Position numbers and translations under genes: made by a program. From the NCBI RefSeq assembly GCF_900110865.1, contig NZ_FOFD01000007.1, forward strand, positions 220,074-284,073: 64,000 nt of DNA, in the 5' to 3' direction. Every line of letters starts with the position of its first letter. Position 1 is the first letter of the stretch. The notes beneath the pieces were generated by a model. That model was not told the DNA's origin. It saw nothing but the letters and a program-made list of their open reading frames with translations, and did no database searches. This document shows positions 45,466 through 54,348 of the stretch, piece by piece. This DNA comes from Natrinema salaciae (GTDB lineage Archaea; Halobacteriota; Halobacteria; Halobacteriales; Natrialbaceae).

Positions 45466-45723
45466 ATGGCGAGTGCAACGCGCAACGACCGCACTGAGGG
45501 CGTCGAGTTCGTCCACGAGGACGACGGGAGTATCACCGCCGTCGACCTCGAGAGCGGTGTTGCATCGTTCGGAGATACCAAGTCCGAAGCGCTGGCGATG
45601 CTCGCGGAAGCCCTCGAGTTGCACGAGGGCGGTGGTGAGCCGGTCACCGACGAAGACCTCGAGGAGTGGGGACTCGATCCCGATGCGAGCGGTGACAAGG
45701 AGCTCCCCGAATTCATGCAGTAG
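45466..45723 (+). CDS. hicB: HicB-like antitoxin
   Basis: The 85-residue protein has the HicB partial RNase H fold pattern: GVEFVHEDDGSITAVDLESGVASFGDTKSEALAMLAEALELHEG. It is immediately followed by a HicA gene. In HicAB pairs the antitoxin neutralises the mRNA-cleaving toxin and autoregulates. CTTATCA (45434-45440) is a TATA-like box 26-32 bases before ATG 45466. Confidence 0.88.
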   Translation: MASATRNDRTEGVEFVHEDDGSITAVDLESGVASFGDTKSEALAMLAEALELHEGGGEPVTDEDLEEWGLDPDASGDKELPEFMQ

Positions 45724-45975
45724 ATGGTTCGGACGACGTTTTCCGGACAGGAAATCGCGAAAGTCCTGCAGGATCACGGCTACAGACCGGTCGACCGAAA
45801 GGGGAGTCACCTGAAGCTTCGGTACGACCACCCCGAAACAGACGAGGTCCGGATCGTCACTGTGCCGATGCACTCGGAAGACAAGATCCCGACTGGAACG
45901 ATGCAGTCGATCGCTAACCAGTGCGGCGCGAAGGACTTTCACGCCTGGTGCGAGTGGATCGCCGAGAACCTGTAG
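45724..45975 (+). CDS. hicA: HicA-like mRNA interferase toxin
   Basis: The 83-residue protein contains the HicA double-stranded RNA-binding-like core: TFSGQEIAKVLQDHGYRPVDRKGSHLKLRYDHPET, with the conserved Gly-Ser-His, and later VPMHSEDKIPTGTMQSIANQCG. The active His is present, so it is predicted to be functional. It starts directly after the hicB stop. Such pairs on proviruses usually stabilise the element or limit superinfection; this role is inferred. Confidence 0.88.
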   Translation: MVRTTFSGQEIAKVLQDHGYRPVDRKGSHLKLRYDHPETDEVRIVTVPMHSEDKIPTGTMQSIANQCGAKDFHAWCEWIAENL

Positions 45976-45977
45976 CC

Positions 45978-46259
45978 TCATTGTTCCATCCCCTCGAGTC
46001 CGATCCGTCGGAGTAGCGGCTCGAGCCAGCTGGGAATCTCGTCATCGACGCGCTGGCCGTCCGCGTTTAGCGTCATGATCAGACCAGCCGTCTGATCCTG
46101 GACGGCGAAAACCCAGTGCCGCCCACGCTCGACCCGAACGTCGATTCGCTTCTTGTTGTCCGGCGAGCCGGTGATCTCGACGTCGACGGAACGTCCGTCG
46201 TCAAGTTCCTGGCGTAACCGCGATTCGCTCGATCTCGAGTGGTCTGTTCTGACAGACAT
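45978..46259 (-). CDS. Small provirus protein, unknown function
   Basis: The 93-residue protein (MSVRTDHSRSSESRLRQELDDGRSVDVEITGSPDNKKRIDVRVERGRHW...) shows beta-strand alternation and a helical C-terminus (DEIPSWLEPLLRRIGLEGMEQ). No family was recognised. It is convergent with hicA, with two bases between stop codons. Confidence 0.68.
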   Translation of the reverse strand: MSVRTDHSRSSESRLRQELDDGRSVDVEITGSPDNKKRIDVRVERGRHWVFAVQDQTAGLIMTLNADGQRVDDEIPSWLEPLLRRIGLEGMEQ

Positions 46260-46400
46260 GAGCGAGTGAAAGTCACAGATACGAATAAGACCAGAGCGGG
46301 GCTGAACGGAAAATAGGCGAAAACGGCTCTCGATGTCGATATCAGAGCATAGAACGGTTCTATTCCGGTGAGCGGAAAACGGACGGAATGAACGGAAAAC

Positions 46401-47409
46401 TCAGAAGTCGGGGACGGCGTAGACTTTTCCTTTCCCGTTTCCGTTCGATTCGATCAGCCCGTACTTCTCCTCGAGGTTCGCGAGGTACCGGCGGCGGGTG
46501 CTCTTCGCCTTCGGATTGTGCGCGCGCTGTTCGTAGGTCTCGTGCAACTGCGAGCCGGAAACTTCCCTCGCCGATTCGATGATATCGTAGAGCAACCGCT
46601 TGTGCGTCCCGAGATCTTCGACGCGCTCGAGGTGGATTTCTTCCAGAGCGGCGGTGCGAACTTCGCCGACGGTGCTGGTCGTGATCTGCGAGCGATCGCT
46701 GTTCCTTGAGACGGCCTTCGCGGCGCTACGGAGGATGCCGATCGCCTCGCGAGCATCTCCTGCAGCAACGTCAGCAATGTGGTCGATTGCGTCAGTAGAG
46801 ATCGTTCCCGGCCGTAGTCCGGCACGGATACGAGCTTGCAGAATATCGACCAACTGCGTGTGCGTAAACCGGTCAAGTGTGATCGTCTCCGCGCTTCGGA
46901 GTCGACTCCGAACGCGAGAATCAAGGTGTGCGAAAAGGTCGTCCTCGTCGATGGTGATCGCGACGATCGTCACATTCGGAATGTCGATGAGCGCCTGGAG
47001 TGTCGTGTCGTCCTCGAGCACGTCGACCTCGTCGACGATCGCGACGACGCGCTTGTCGCTCTCGCGAAGTCGATCGACGAACGCGCTCGTCGGCGAGCCC
47101 AACTTCTTGAGGTTCGCACCGAGGTCCGCGTCACGCATGATCCCGTGGAGGACCTCGGCTTTCGACGACCCGGATACAGTTGTGGTATCCCCAGCGGAAA
47201 TCGAGTGTCTCGCGCTCGAGTTCGCGAACAACGAACCTCGCAAGTGTGGTCTTTCCCGTCCCACTCGGGCCGAAGATCAGCACATTCTGACCTATATCTC
47301 CGTCTGCGATTGGCCGAAGTGCGTCAGCCAACTGTTCAATCTTCGCATCTCGATGATAGAGGTCACTCGGGATATGAGAGGGTCTGAGGGCTCGAGCGTC
47401 TGAGATCAT
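46401..47409 (-). pseudogene. Orc1/Cdc6 replication protein, split by a one-base frameshift
   Basis: Two overlapping frames together give a complete Orc1/Cdc6. The first (from 47409) carries the start MISDARALRPSHIPSDLYHRD and Walker A GPSGTGKTT, up to WGYHNCIR. The second (to 46401) continues SSKAEVLHGIMR with Walker B VVAIVDEVDVL, DSRVRSRL, the lid GDAREAIGILRSAAKA and the winged helix. The switch is at the CCC run 47169-47171 (GGG in the gene); removing one G restores Ile-Arg-Ser-Ser-Lys-Ala. This is either a true inactivating insertion or a sequence error. An intact protein would have about 335 residues and might start replication of the element. Confidence 0.85.
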
Positions 47410-47606
47410 AGTTCCTAAGAATTACTTTTTCTATTAACATCTATCGGATACGATTATTATTACTGGGTGAACTATCCGTGCCTATTTCAGTGATTTATAT
47501 GGCTGATAACGGATGCTGTTTCGAGCAGAAATCATGATGGTTCAAGCACCGCTGATCACAGGCAATGTGCGGTGTGAGAACAGATCAATGGCGAGGCACA
47601 CCTCAC

Positions 47607-48043
47607 CTAGCTGTCAGTGCTGTGTTCCTCGACGGCCATCACGTCCTGCGGCTCATCGTCGTGTTCCAGTCCGAGCGTATGGCCAATTTCGTGTTTTATT
47701 ATTTCTCTGGTCGCCGAGTCCGAATGTCCGGTTTCGACTCGGATGATGACCCGGTCGGATGATGTCGTGGAATCAGTGATGATCGGAGCGCAGCCAGCAA
47801 TCTCCGTCTCCGTGGTTTCGCCGCAGTGCTCGATCTCGTCAACCCATCTGATTACCACGTCTGGATTCTCCGCTGTAGGTTCGAGTTCGTACTCGATCGG
47901 GTACCTGCATACTCGTCGCTGGTATTGCCTTCCCAGTAGGCGAGTGCAGCCTCACTCACGGGTTGGTGATCTGTTCCCGGTGACCCCTCCGTCGCAACCA
48001 CGAGCGTTGATTGGACGACGGTATTGGCGACAGCAATGATCAT
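47607..48043 (-). pseudogene. Metzincin-type zinc metalloprotease, frameshifted
   Basis: The C-terminal frame (to 47607) contains the metzincin/matrixin motif HEIGHTLGLEH followed by DEPQDVM with the Met-turn. The N-terminal frame (from ATG 48043) supplies a signal-like helix (MIIAVANTVVQSTLVVATEG) and SEAALAYWEGNTSDEYAGTRS. The frames join at about 47892 (YELEPTAENPDVVIRWVDE continues in the second). A loss of one or gain of two bases is required. An exported protease of about 145 residues is restored. The upstream frame is open to 48232. Confidence 0.7.
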
Positions 48044-48367
48044 CAAGCTCACCCACTGCCACCTTTCAAGTCCCAAGTAACGCCCTGACAAACATGATAA
48101 TTCAACTTGAGTTGGATAACGGATAGTATTCACAATAAAACATTTCAACTGCTTCGGTATTTTTTGCCGTCTCAGGTAGTATACTGAAAGACCCAGAACA
48201 AATACCAACCCCGGTCGATAGCCGACTCTCACGATTCATGTGGGGTATTCTGACACACTAGGATAATAATAGCTATGTTTTTGAATTGTTATTTTAATAC
48301 CATGGAAAAATACTGTGCATTTTCTTTATAAAATAATTAAATATTCCTAAGAACTGTATTGAGCGCC

Positions 48368-49201
48368 ATGGTGACAAGCCATATGGATATTCTGACAATA
48401 CTTATTGAATCGCTTTTTGCTCTTAGCATTCTTTGGTTAGTCGGATTATTTGCTGTCTTTCGCGAATATCATAACCTGCATACTGAACAAACATCATATC
48501 ACAAAAATATTCCTGAGAGAAAGATAGAAATAACAATGCTGACTGATGCTATGGATCAGCTTGGTGTTGAGACAGTAGAAGAGATTGAGAATTTAGCAGA
48601 AAGTATGAAACAGGCTAACACAGAGAAATTAGCTCATGCTATGAACCGAACCGATATTAGAGGACTAACTGAATCCATGGAGCAAGCTAATATCGAGTCA
48701 ATAGCTAAGATTGAGAAATTATCTAAATCTATGGATAAAACAGGAATTGATAGCATATCAAACATCAATGGGTGGCAGATATATAAACTAGCGTCATCTG
48801 AGAATACACCCGATCCAAAGCTTGTAGATTCATATGAGAATATCCTAATGTTCACAACTACGGGTCTTATTCTCCTTGGCATCAGTAGCCCCTTCGTGCA
48901 TTTTGCCGCAGTCTTGTCAATGCTAGACCTCTATAATATCTCCCATGCATCATCTAAAATCATACTACTAATATTGATCGCTATGGCTACAATATTTCAT
49001 CTATTCGGTATTATACTCATACTGGTGACCCTTCTGTACGATGCGCCCATTCTACTAAAATGGATTTCTCAAGCCGAGACTTTCTTTGCTGTAGACAGAT
49101 ACAAGAAGTTCCTCAAGATTATGTCTTACACAATATTTACCCTTAGTTTTATAGATTATGCTGCGATTGCACTTCTTATCAGTGGAGTGTTTTCAATTTA
49201 A
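48368..49201 (+). CDS. Low-GC membrane protein with coiled-coil repeats
   Basis: The 277-residue protein has a hydrophobic N-terminal segment (ILTILIESLFALSILWLVGLFAVF), a cytosolic or external coiled coil of about 90 residues with loosely repeated units (MDQLGVETVEEIENLAESMKQ / MNRTDIRGLTESMEQANIESI / AKIEKLSKSMDKTGIDSI), and three further hydrophobic segments near 165-190, 205-235 and 255-275. Codon use is AT-rich and unlike the chromosome. No family was recognised. ATG 48368 is preferred over the TTG at 48359. Confidence 0.7.
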   Translation: MVTSHMDILTILIESLFALSILWLVGLFAVFREYHNLHTEQTSYHKNIPERKIEITMLTDAMDQLGVETVEEIENLAESMKQANTEKLAHAMNRTDIRGLTESMEQANIESIAKIEKLSKSMDKTGIDSISNINGWQIYKLASSENTPDPKLVDSYENILMFTTTGLILLGISSPFVHFAAVLSMLDLYNISHASSKIILLILIAMATIFHLFGIILILVTLLYDAPILLKWISQAETFFAVDRYKKFLKIMSYTIFTLSFIDYAAIALLISGVFSI

Positions 49202-49480
49202 ACCATATATTTTGGCTTTGTTACCAGTCATTGGAATCCTCGCAAGAAGATATGCAACGATGTATAACTTAAAATTCTTCAAGGGGTCGCACGTCGACAA
49301 AATCCGATTCCCGATTTTGCACATCGATCTCGAGTCTGGGTGTGCAAGATCAACCGCGAGCCGGGACGATCGTCGCGACGATCACGCCGGCCACCGGCCC
49401 CGATCGGGCGCTCTTTATATGGGCTCGTGATTTGAGTCACCGGAAAATCCTAGGATTTCGAAGGGGTTGTGCAAATCGCG

Positions 49481-49753
49481 ATGCGAATCCAGAAAACCGA
49501 GGCTCGAGAACGAAAGTGGACGTACTTGAAGGAAGCGACGGGTGAGAGTACGGTTTCGGGCGCGCTCGACGCGGCTGCGGACTACTACCTCAAGATGCGG
49601 GGAGATACGACCGCGCAGCCGAACGGGTGTGTCCCCGAGCTGATCCGCCGTGCCGACCAGGAGGGTTCACTCACCGCCGCGGAGATCGCGGAGATTCTCG
49701 ACGTCGACGAGCTGCCCCTCGAGTACCAGTCGACGTGGACCATCGGTGAGTAA
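49481..49753 (+). CDS. Small conserved plasmid/provirus protein
   Basis: The 90-residue protein begins MRIQKTEARERKWTYLKEATGESTVSGALDAAADYYLKMRGDTTAQ. The basic N-terminus and the paired helices suggest a ribbon-helix-helix or similar DNA-binding protein. CTTTATATGGG (49414-49424) is a TATA-like box, but it lies about 60 bases upstream, implying a leader. GTG 49469 is an alternative start. Confidence 0.75.
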   Translation: MRIQKTEARERKWTYLKEATGESTVSGALDAAADYYLKMRGDTTAQPNGCVPELIRRADQEGSLTAAEIAEILDVDELPLEYQSTWTIGE

Positions 49754-49957
49754 CAAATCGTCGAGGGTGTCATAGAACTCTTCTCATATCGTGATGATCG
49801 TGCTTCCCGGATTGTCTCCGCGTTCGTAGTTTGTGATAGCGACGACGAGGCGAAAGCACAGGGCAAGAAGACGCTCCGTGAGGCAGGGTTATCACACTAT
49901 GGGACGAATCTGTGTCACCTTATTCTCGTCTATCAAGGTATCCTTCGAGATTGTTGA
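49754..49957 (+). other. Open frame continuing in phase past the stop of the preceding gene
   Basis: After the TAA at 49751-49753 the same frame stays open for 67 codons with a gene-like composition (VEGVIELFSYRDDRASRIVS, then DSDDEAKAQGKKTLREAGLS). There is no ATG at the junction. It may be a remnant of a separate gene or the former end of the preceding one. The last 38 bases overlap the convergent membrane-protein gene. Confidence 0.35.
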
Positions 49958-50819
49958 TGATTTCTTCGTCATCAAACCGGAGATCGTTTCGATCGAATCG
50001 AATACTCGGTAAAAGACCTGATCGATGTAATATTACATCATTCTTCGATACTGTAACATATTTCATCTGTGACTTTGGTATAAATTGGTGCCAGGTTACC
50101 AACTTTCCACTTCCACTCCGACGCTGCTCTAACCCAGCCGGAGTAAGCTTATACGCTCTATCAGATAGCAGTGTGTTTGTTGTACCAACAAGTATGACGA
50201 CAACGAGAGCATTTAACACAGTCAGATGTGGAGGAAGCCAAAATGAAAGTAGCCCAACTGGGACCAATCCAGTGACCATGGTGAATATCTGCACTTTTAT
50301 TCTGTGAGCCCGTGGCCACCTGGAAGTCCATTCTATCAGGACGTTCTCGGATGCGATAGCGGAAGACGCAACCCGATTACGAGCCGTGAGTATGGCAATC
50401 TCACCTGCCACTGCTGCGACAATCCCGAGTAGGAACCCAGTCGCGCCGACGAGACTTGACACGGGGATGGCAGCCGGGTCGATGAGATAGACAGCGACCA
50501 CCTCGAGGACACTAAAATGGTAAGCCATCATTGGAACGAGACCGAAAAGCGGGAAGAGCCAGGCTACCCAACCAGAGTTCAGCCAAGAGGCTATTTGTCC
50601 GTTGTCGGTTATTAGGAATGCCGTCCCGGAACCGATAGTAATACCAATCGTTCCTAGAACGGCGAATGCAAGCACTTTGCTGCGCAAGCCCAAATACTCC
50701 ACAGTGAACAGAGTAAGCGTCGGCGCAATCAGCGCGGCTACGTAGCTGCCGACGAGCACGCTGAATCGAGGACCCAATCCATCCGGTGAAACTACTGAGT
50801 TTTCGGTATTATATTTCAT
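49920..50819 (-). CDS. Multi-pass membrane protein with C-terminal PH-like soluble domain
   Basis: The 299-residue protein shows about six hydrophobic segments (FSVLVGSYVAALIAPTLTLF, VLAFAVLGTIGITIGSGTAF, GWVAWLFPLFGLVPMMAYHF, SSLVGATGFLLGIVAAVAGEIAIL, IFTMVTGLVPVGLLSFWL, LTVLNALVVVILVGTTNTLL) and a C-terminal soluble domain (from about 220) with the strand pattern of PH-like modules (ERRSGSGKLVTWHQFIPKSQMKYVTVSKNDVILHRSG). It lies beside a cationic exported protein in the cargo block. An immunity or transport role is a possibility only. Confidence 0.65.
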   Translation of the reverse strand: MKYNTENSVVSPDGLGPRFSVLVGSYVAALIAPTLTLFTVEYLGLRSKVLAFAVLGTIGITIGSGTAFLITDNGQIASWLNSGWVAWLFPLFGLVPMMAYHFSVLEVVAVYLIDPAAIPVSSLVGATGFLLGIVAAVAGEIAILTARNRVASSAIASENVLIEWTSRWPRAHRIKVQIFTMVTGLVPVGLLSFWLPPHLTVLNALVVVILVGTTNTLLSDRAYKLTPAGLEQRRSGSGKLVTWHQFIPKSQMKYVTVSKNDVILHRSGLLPSIRFDRNDLRFDDEEIINNLEGYLDRRE

Positions 50820-51222
50820 ATCTGATTTTGATGTGGTGCGTATAAAGTATTTAGGTACGCTGAAAACTGAGTGTTGACCTCAGCGTGAAGGAGGGAGTTG
50901 AAGCGGTTTCTGACGAGTGCTGTTACTGAAGACTCGCCGGCCCAAGGTCGCGGGCTGACGGCCAGCCCGTGACCGGAGCGTACGCATCGGGACGCCGATA
51001 CGTTCGTCTCGATCTTCCACCGCCGCGCTACCTCTGCTTCTAGCTCGTGGCGAATCCAGCCACAGAACGTCTGGAATGTGAACTGTTCGGGCAGGTCGCG
51101 CCCACCCTTTCGCGGTCGGACGACGGCTGTAAACGGATGCTGAACACATCCAGACGCAGACTTTCTCATGATCAACTCGTCGATACGATTCAGCTGATTA
51201 CGTCGGTTGGGAAGTACCAGTC
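50820..51222. other. Gap of 403 bases with a GC-rich patch, possible IS remnant
   Basis: A GC-rich patch (about 50,900-51,170) sits in an AT-richer block. A minus-strand frame of 119 codons (51175-50816) includes FTFQTFCGWIRHELEAEVARR and reads like protein in part. However, its end runs into the promoter of the flanking gene and no family was recognised. Debris of an insertion element is the most likely explanation; I do not call a gene. Confidence 0.3.
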
Positions 51223-51954
51223 TTAGCAGTCACAATGCTGTGAAGATACGATTTCTGAATCAGTCCCGATTTTAATGCCACATCCTTCATTAGTCAAACT
51301 GATATAGACCGCAGTCACCGTCGCGAGGACGGCCGCCGCTGCCATCACAATCGGCGCCAATGCAGTTGCTGCAAAATAGCCGGCGATCGCAGTAGCGATA
51401 GTGAAGGTGCCGGCAGTTAACACGCTTCCCCACTGAATACTATCAGTGGCGTCGTCATCAAGATAGGCCACGTCGCCGCTAATCTCTGATTTCCCATCAC
51501 AGTGGCTTTGGGCCTGGAACCGACGTCTTCGATTGTTGTCACTCTTAAAAAATCGACTACGCCCTTTTTCGGTTAGATCAACGTCAAGTTCGCCGGCACT
51601 CTCTTTTATTTTCCAGTATCCTTTTTCTACACCTTCATTCATTTGTTTAGCAATTTTTTGGGCAGTGAATGTGAGCGAGTTCCCGTTTGCAGAGATCTCA
51701 ACTTTTTCCTTCCCAGATGTCCGACGTTTCGCTTTTTCCTTCCCGAGTGCGTTCACCTGACCTTTCACTTTTGCCTTACCGTTGGCGACCGTGATCGAAT
51801 CTGTGAGTTTTTCGAACTTGTTGGCTTTCTGATTGCCAATCGCTTTCTTGTCCTTTGCCGCAGCGGCGGAGCCAGCCATGAGACTGCCACCAATAAGACC
51901 GCTAGTTGATTTGAGAACACTACGCCTATTGATATCATTATAGCCTTCTTTCAT
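51223..51954 (-). CDS. Cationic Tat-exported protein with Cys-rich C-terminus
   Basis: The 243-residue protein begins with a Tat signal (NRRSVLKSTSGLIGGSLMAGSAAA). Residues 35-145 are Lys-rich and basic (ANGKAKVKGQVNALGKEKAKRRTSGKEKVE ... KSDNNRRRRFQ), which is unusual among haloarchaeal proteins. A hydrophobic stretch (GTFTIATAIAGYFAATALAPIVMAAAAVLATVTAVYISL) precedes a short tail with three cysteines (EGCGIKIGTDSEIVSSQHCDC). The layout, with a Tat leader, processing-size domain and hydrophobic Cys tail, loosely recalls halocin precursors, but no sequence match can be claimed. Confidence 0.7.
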   Translation of the reverse strand: MKEGYNDINRRSVLKSTSGLIGGSLMAGSAAAAKDKKAIGNQKANKFEKLTDSITVANGKAKVKGQVNALGKEKAKRRTSGKEKVEISANGNSLTFTAQKIAKQMNEGVEKGYWKIKESAGELDVDLTEKGRSRFFKSDNNRRRRFQAQSHCDGKSEISGDVAYLDDDATDSIQWGSVLTAGTFTIATAIAGYFAATALAPIVMAAAAVLATVTAVYISLTNEGCGIKIGTDSEIVSSQHCDC

Positions 51955-52049
51955 GACTCAGTCAACATTTTATCTCTTACTGTATATAAAATTTATCTTT
52001 CTCCCACTGGAGCGTATCATGGAAAGCCTCCCGTGGGAGGCCGCAGGGT

Positions 52050-52505
52050 TTGGAAACTGTGTCCAGCAGTACCAACGCCCTGCAAGACGTAGCATCGGTA
52101 GACGACTTCTTGGATGCGGCGGCTACCGAGACAGTACCGCTGTTTGATCATCTTGCGTTCGAGTTTCTGCTGGAGTACGACGTGTTCGCCCCCGCTCGCC
52201 GGGGGCGAACACGAGTGCGTCAGTCACCAGATCTCTTTCGTGGCTTTCTGCACTGCTACTACGAGGATGTCTACGGTACGCGCCCAGTTACAGGAGAACT
52301 TCAGAACGGCCTTGTCTGGTATTACTGCGGACTCGACAAACCGCCATCTAGAGACAGGATTGGTCGCTTTCTCACCGACCTCGAACACATTGTTGACGCT
52401 GTCTTCGACAGGCTCGTCGGGCAGGCTACTGAACTCGTTGAAGATATTGACGAATTCGGTATAGATGATCAGGAAGTCATAGATTCCGCACTTGGTATTG
52501 ACTAA
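52050..52505 (+). pseudogene. N-terminal fragment of a haloarchaeal DDE transposase
   Basis: From TTG 52050 the frame gives FLDAAATETVPLFDHLAFEF, then DVFAPARRGRTRVRQSPDLF and GLDKPPSRDRIGRFLTDLEH. These are the conserved N-terminal blocks of a common haloarchaeal IS transposase that is normally about 400 residues. The similarity ends near residue 130, before any catalytic Asp, so the element is truncated. No terminal inverted repeats were identified. Confidence 0.78.
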
Positions 52506-52762
52506 CGATATCGGCTTTCAACACAAGTCCGATATTGAAGTCCGATTACTGGTGTGTTTGCGATTGTCTGTATCATTTCAGGATTAAACTCATTTCGAGC
52601 GCTGTCGAGATTCTCCTTCGACTCAAGCAGATGAGTGAGCGCAGCGTCGATCACGACAGACATTGGAGGGTCGTCGTACTCGTCTTCGGCGATGATCGCG
52701 CTCGCACGGTCGAGTTTTCGTTGCCGTTCGTCAGTGAGCTTCAGGCTGGTTCGTTTAGCCAT
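52502..52762 (-). CDS. Small ribbon-helix-helix-like provirus protein
   Basis: The 86-residue protein starts MAKRTSLKLTDERQRKLDRASAIIAEDEYDDPPMSVVIDAALTHLLES. The basic strand followed by two helices fits a ribbon-helix-helix DNA-binding fold. The family recurs on haloarchaeal plasmids and proviruses and I recall it as DUF7386. The last four bases overlap the transposase remnant. A regulatory or partition role is possible. Confidence 0.78.
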   Translation of the reverse strand: MAKRTSLKLTDERQRKLDRASAIIAEDEYDDPPMSVVIDAALTHLLESKENLDSARNEFNPEMIQTIANTPVIGLQYRTCVESRYR

Positions 52763-52893
52763 GGTTTAAGCGAAGGTATGTACGGGGGGTCGATTCGCGT
52801 CGCTCGCAGGTGAGCGACTGGGCGGTTCTTTATGAATGGGGGCGAGGAGTTCAGCGTGATCACGGCGGGGGCCAGCCGGATCGGCCCCGATTC

Positions 52894-52933
52894 TATGCAC
52901 CCCGCGAGCCCATCGCCCACGGCAGGGTGCATA
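52894..52933. repeat. 9-bp inverted repeat between two small regulator genes
   Basis: TATGCACCC (52894-52902) and GGGTGCATA (52925-52933) form perfect arms with a 22-base spacer. A smaller GGGGCC...GGCCCC pair lies at 52868-52887. They lie in the 245-base gap before the RHH-like gene, which otherwise has no gene, and could be an operator or an origin component. Confidence 0.5.
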
Positions 52934-53007
52934 CATCAAGGCCTCTGTATACATTCGCGAGCAACCCCAGGGGGTCAGTCTCAAGGACCCGGTTTCAGTG
53001 GATTCTC

Positions 53008-53196
53008 TCATTCGTCGGTATCAAACTCGATTAGCTTCAGCGTCCACTCTCCTTCGCCCTCGTAGTTGACATGGGCATGATAGTCTCCGTCGAGTTGCCC
53101 GTCCTTGTCGAGTATCTCCTCGAGGACGAGGTCGTCTTTCGGGATGGTTACACCAGTCGACCCGCCACCGACTTCCTGCAGTTTTCGAATCGCCAT
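53008..53196 (-). CDS. AbrB/SpoVT-like swapped-hairpin protein
   Basis: The 62-residue protein reads MAIRKLQEVGGGSTGVTIPKDDLVLEEILDKDGQLDG. The RKLQEVGGGSTGVTIPK opening is the strand-turn-strand of AbrB-like DNA-binding domains (compare the Gly-Ser-x-x-Val-Thr-Ile-Pro motif). It is divergent from the virion operon, with ATTATACTTAAT between them, and is placed to control that promoter. Confidence 0.78.
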   Translation of the reverse strand: MAIRKLQEVGGGSTGVTIPKDDLVLEEILDKDGQLDGDYHAHVNYEGEGEWTLKLIEFDTDE

Positions 53197-53219
53197 ATCC
53201 GGCGGGCAACTCGTTACCT

Positions 53220-53717
<498 letters not shown>

Positions 53718-53729
53718 GTGGTTCGGGAT

Positions 53730-54260
53730 ATGAACGACCACTCGTCGTCGACGAAACGAATCGGGATTCTACTACTGCTCGCTGCGGTCGTGACCGCGGG
53801 ACTCGCAGGAATTAGCGGTGCACAGACTGGCAAGTACAGTACGAACGAGACGGTTAAGCTCACCAACGACACCGAGCCGATCACCGTCTCGGTCGACTGG
53901 AACGAATCGATCACGGACCCCGCGAATACCTCCGCGGCGGTCGTGTTCTACAACGAAACCGAGTACGCGGCTGATCCCGCGAACGCGACAGTCGCCCTTG
54001 AGGGCGTCATACCGTCTGATCCGGGCAACACGACCGAGGCCGAGTTCAACCAAACGGACTCTCTAGAGTTGGGTAACGAGTACCGAGTGACCGTCACCGG
54101 ACCCGCGACTGTCGACACCGCATCGATCGATGACAGTTCTGGCTTCCTTGGCGGCGTGATCGGCAGCGGAGGCGGCCTCGAAGGCAACGGGATGCTCGTC
54201 GGCATCGGGGTGATCAGCCTTGCGGTGATCGGGGCGGCTGTGTACACGATGCGGGACTAA
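53730..54260 (+). CDS. Exported, C-terminally anchored virion-operon protein
   Basis: The 176-residue protein has a signal peptide (RIGILLLLAAVVTAGLAGISGA), a beta-rich ectodomain with several Asn-X-Thr/Ser sequons (TNETVKLTNDTEPITVSVDWNES), a Gly-rich linker (SGFLGGVIGSGGGLEGNG) and a C-terminal membrane span (MLVGIGVISLAVIGAAVYTM). It lies between the VP3-like and spike genes and is probably a minor surface protein of the virion. ATG 53730 is preferred to GTG 53718. Confidence 0.75.
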   Translation: MNDHSSSTKRIGILLLLAAVVTAGLAGISGAQTGKYSTNETVKLTNDTEPITVSVDWNESITDPANTSAAVVFYNETEYAADPANATVALEGVIPSDPGNTTEAEFNQTDSLELGNEYRVTVTGPATVDTASIDDSSGFLGGVIGSGGGLEGNGMLVGIGVISLAVIGAAVYTMRD

Positions 54261-54273
54261 CGAGGTGAGACCC

Positions 54274-54348
54274 ATGAATTTAGGAATTTTCGACAGTACG
54301 AACGCTGAGTTGTACAGGGACGCGGCGATCGCTTCGGGGGTGCTCTAA
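54274..54348 (+). CDS. 24-residue ORF coupled to the spike gene
   Basis: ATG 54274 opens MNLGIFDSTNAELYRDAAIA plus SGVL, and its TAA shares a base with the ATG of the spike gene (TAATG). GAGGTGAG lies just upstream and could serve as a ribosome-binding site. It fills the only gap in the operon. Whether the peptide is used or the frame only couples translation is unknown. Confidence 0.45.
   Translation: MNLGIFDSTNAELYRDAAIASGVL

Noticed and set aside
50816..51175. 119-codon minus-strand frame as a gene
   Set aside because: Parts read like protein, but the frame runs into the flanking promoter, has no recognised family and lies in a GC patch that may be IS debris.
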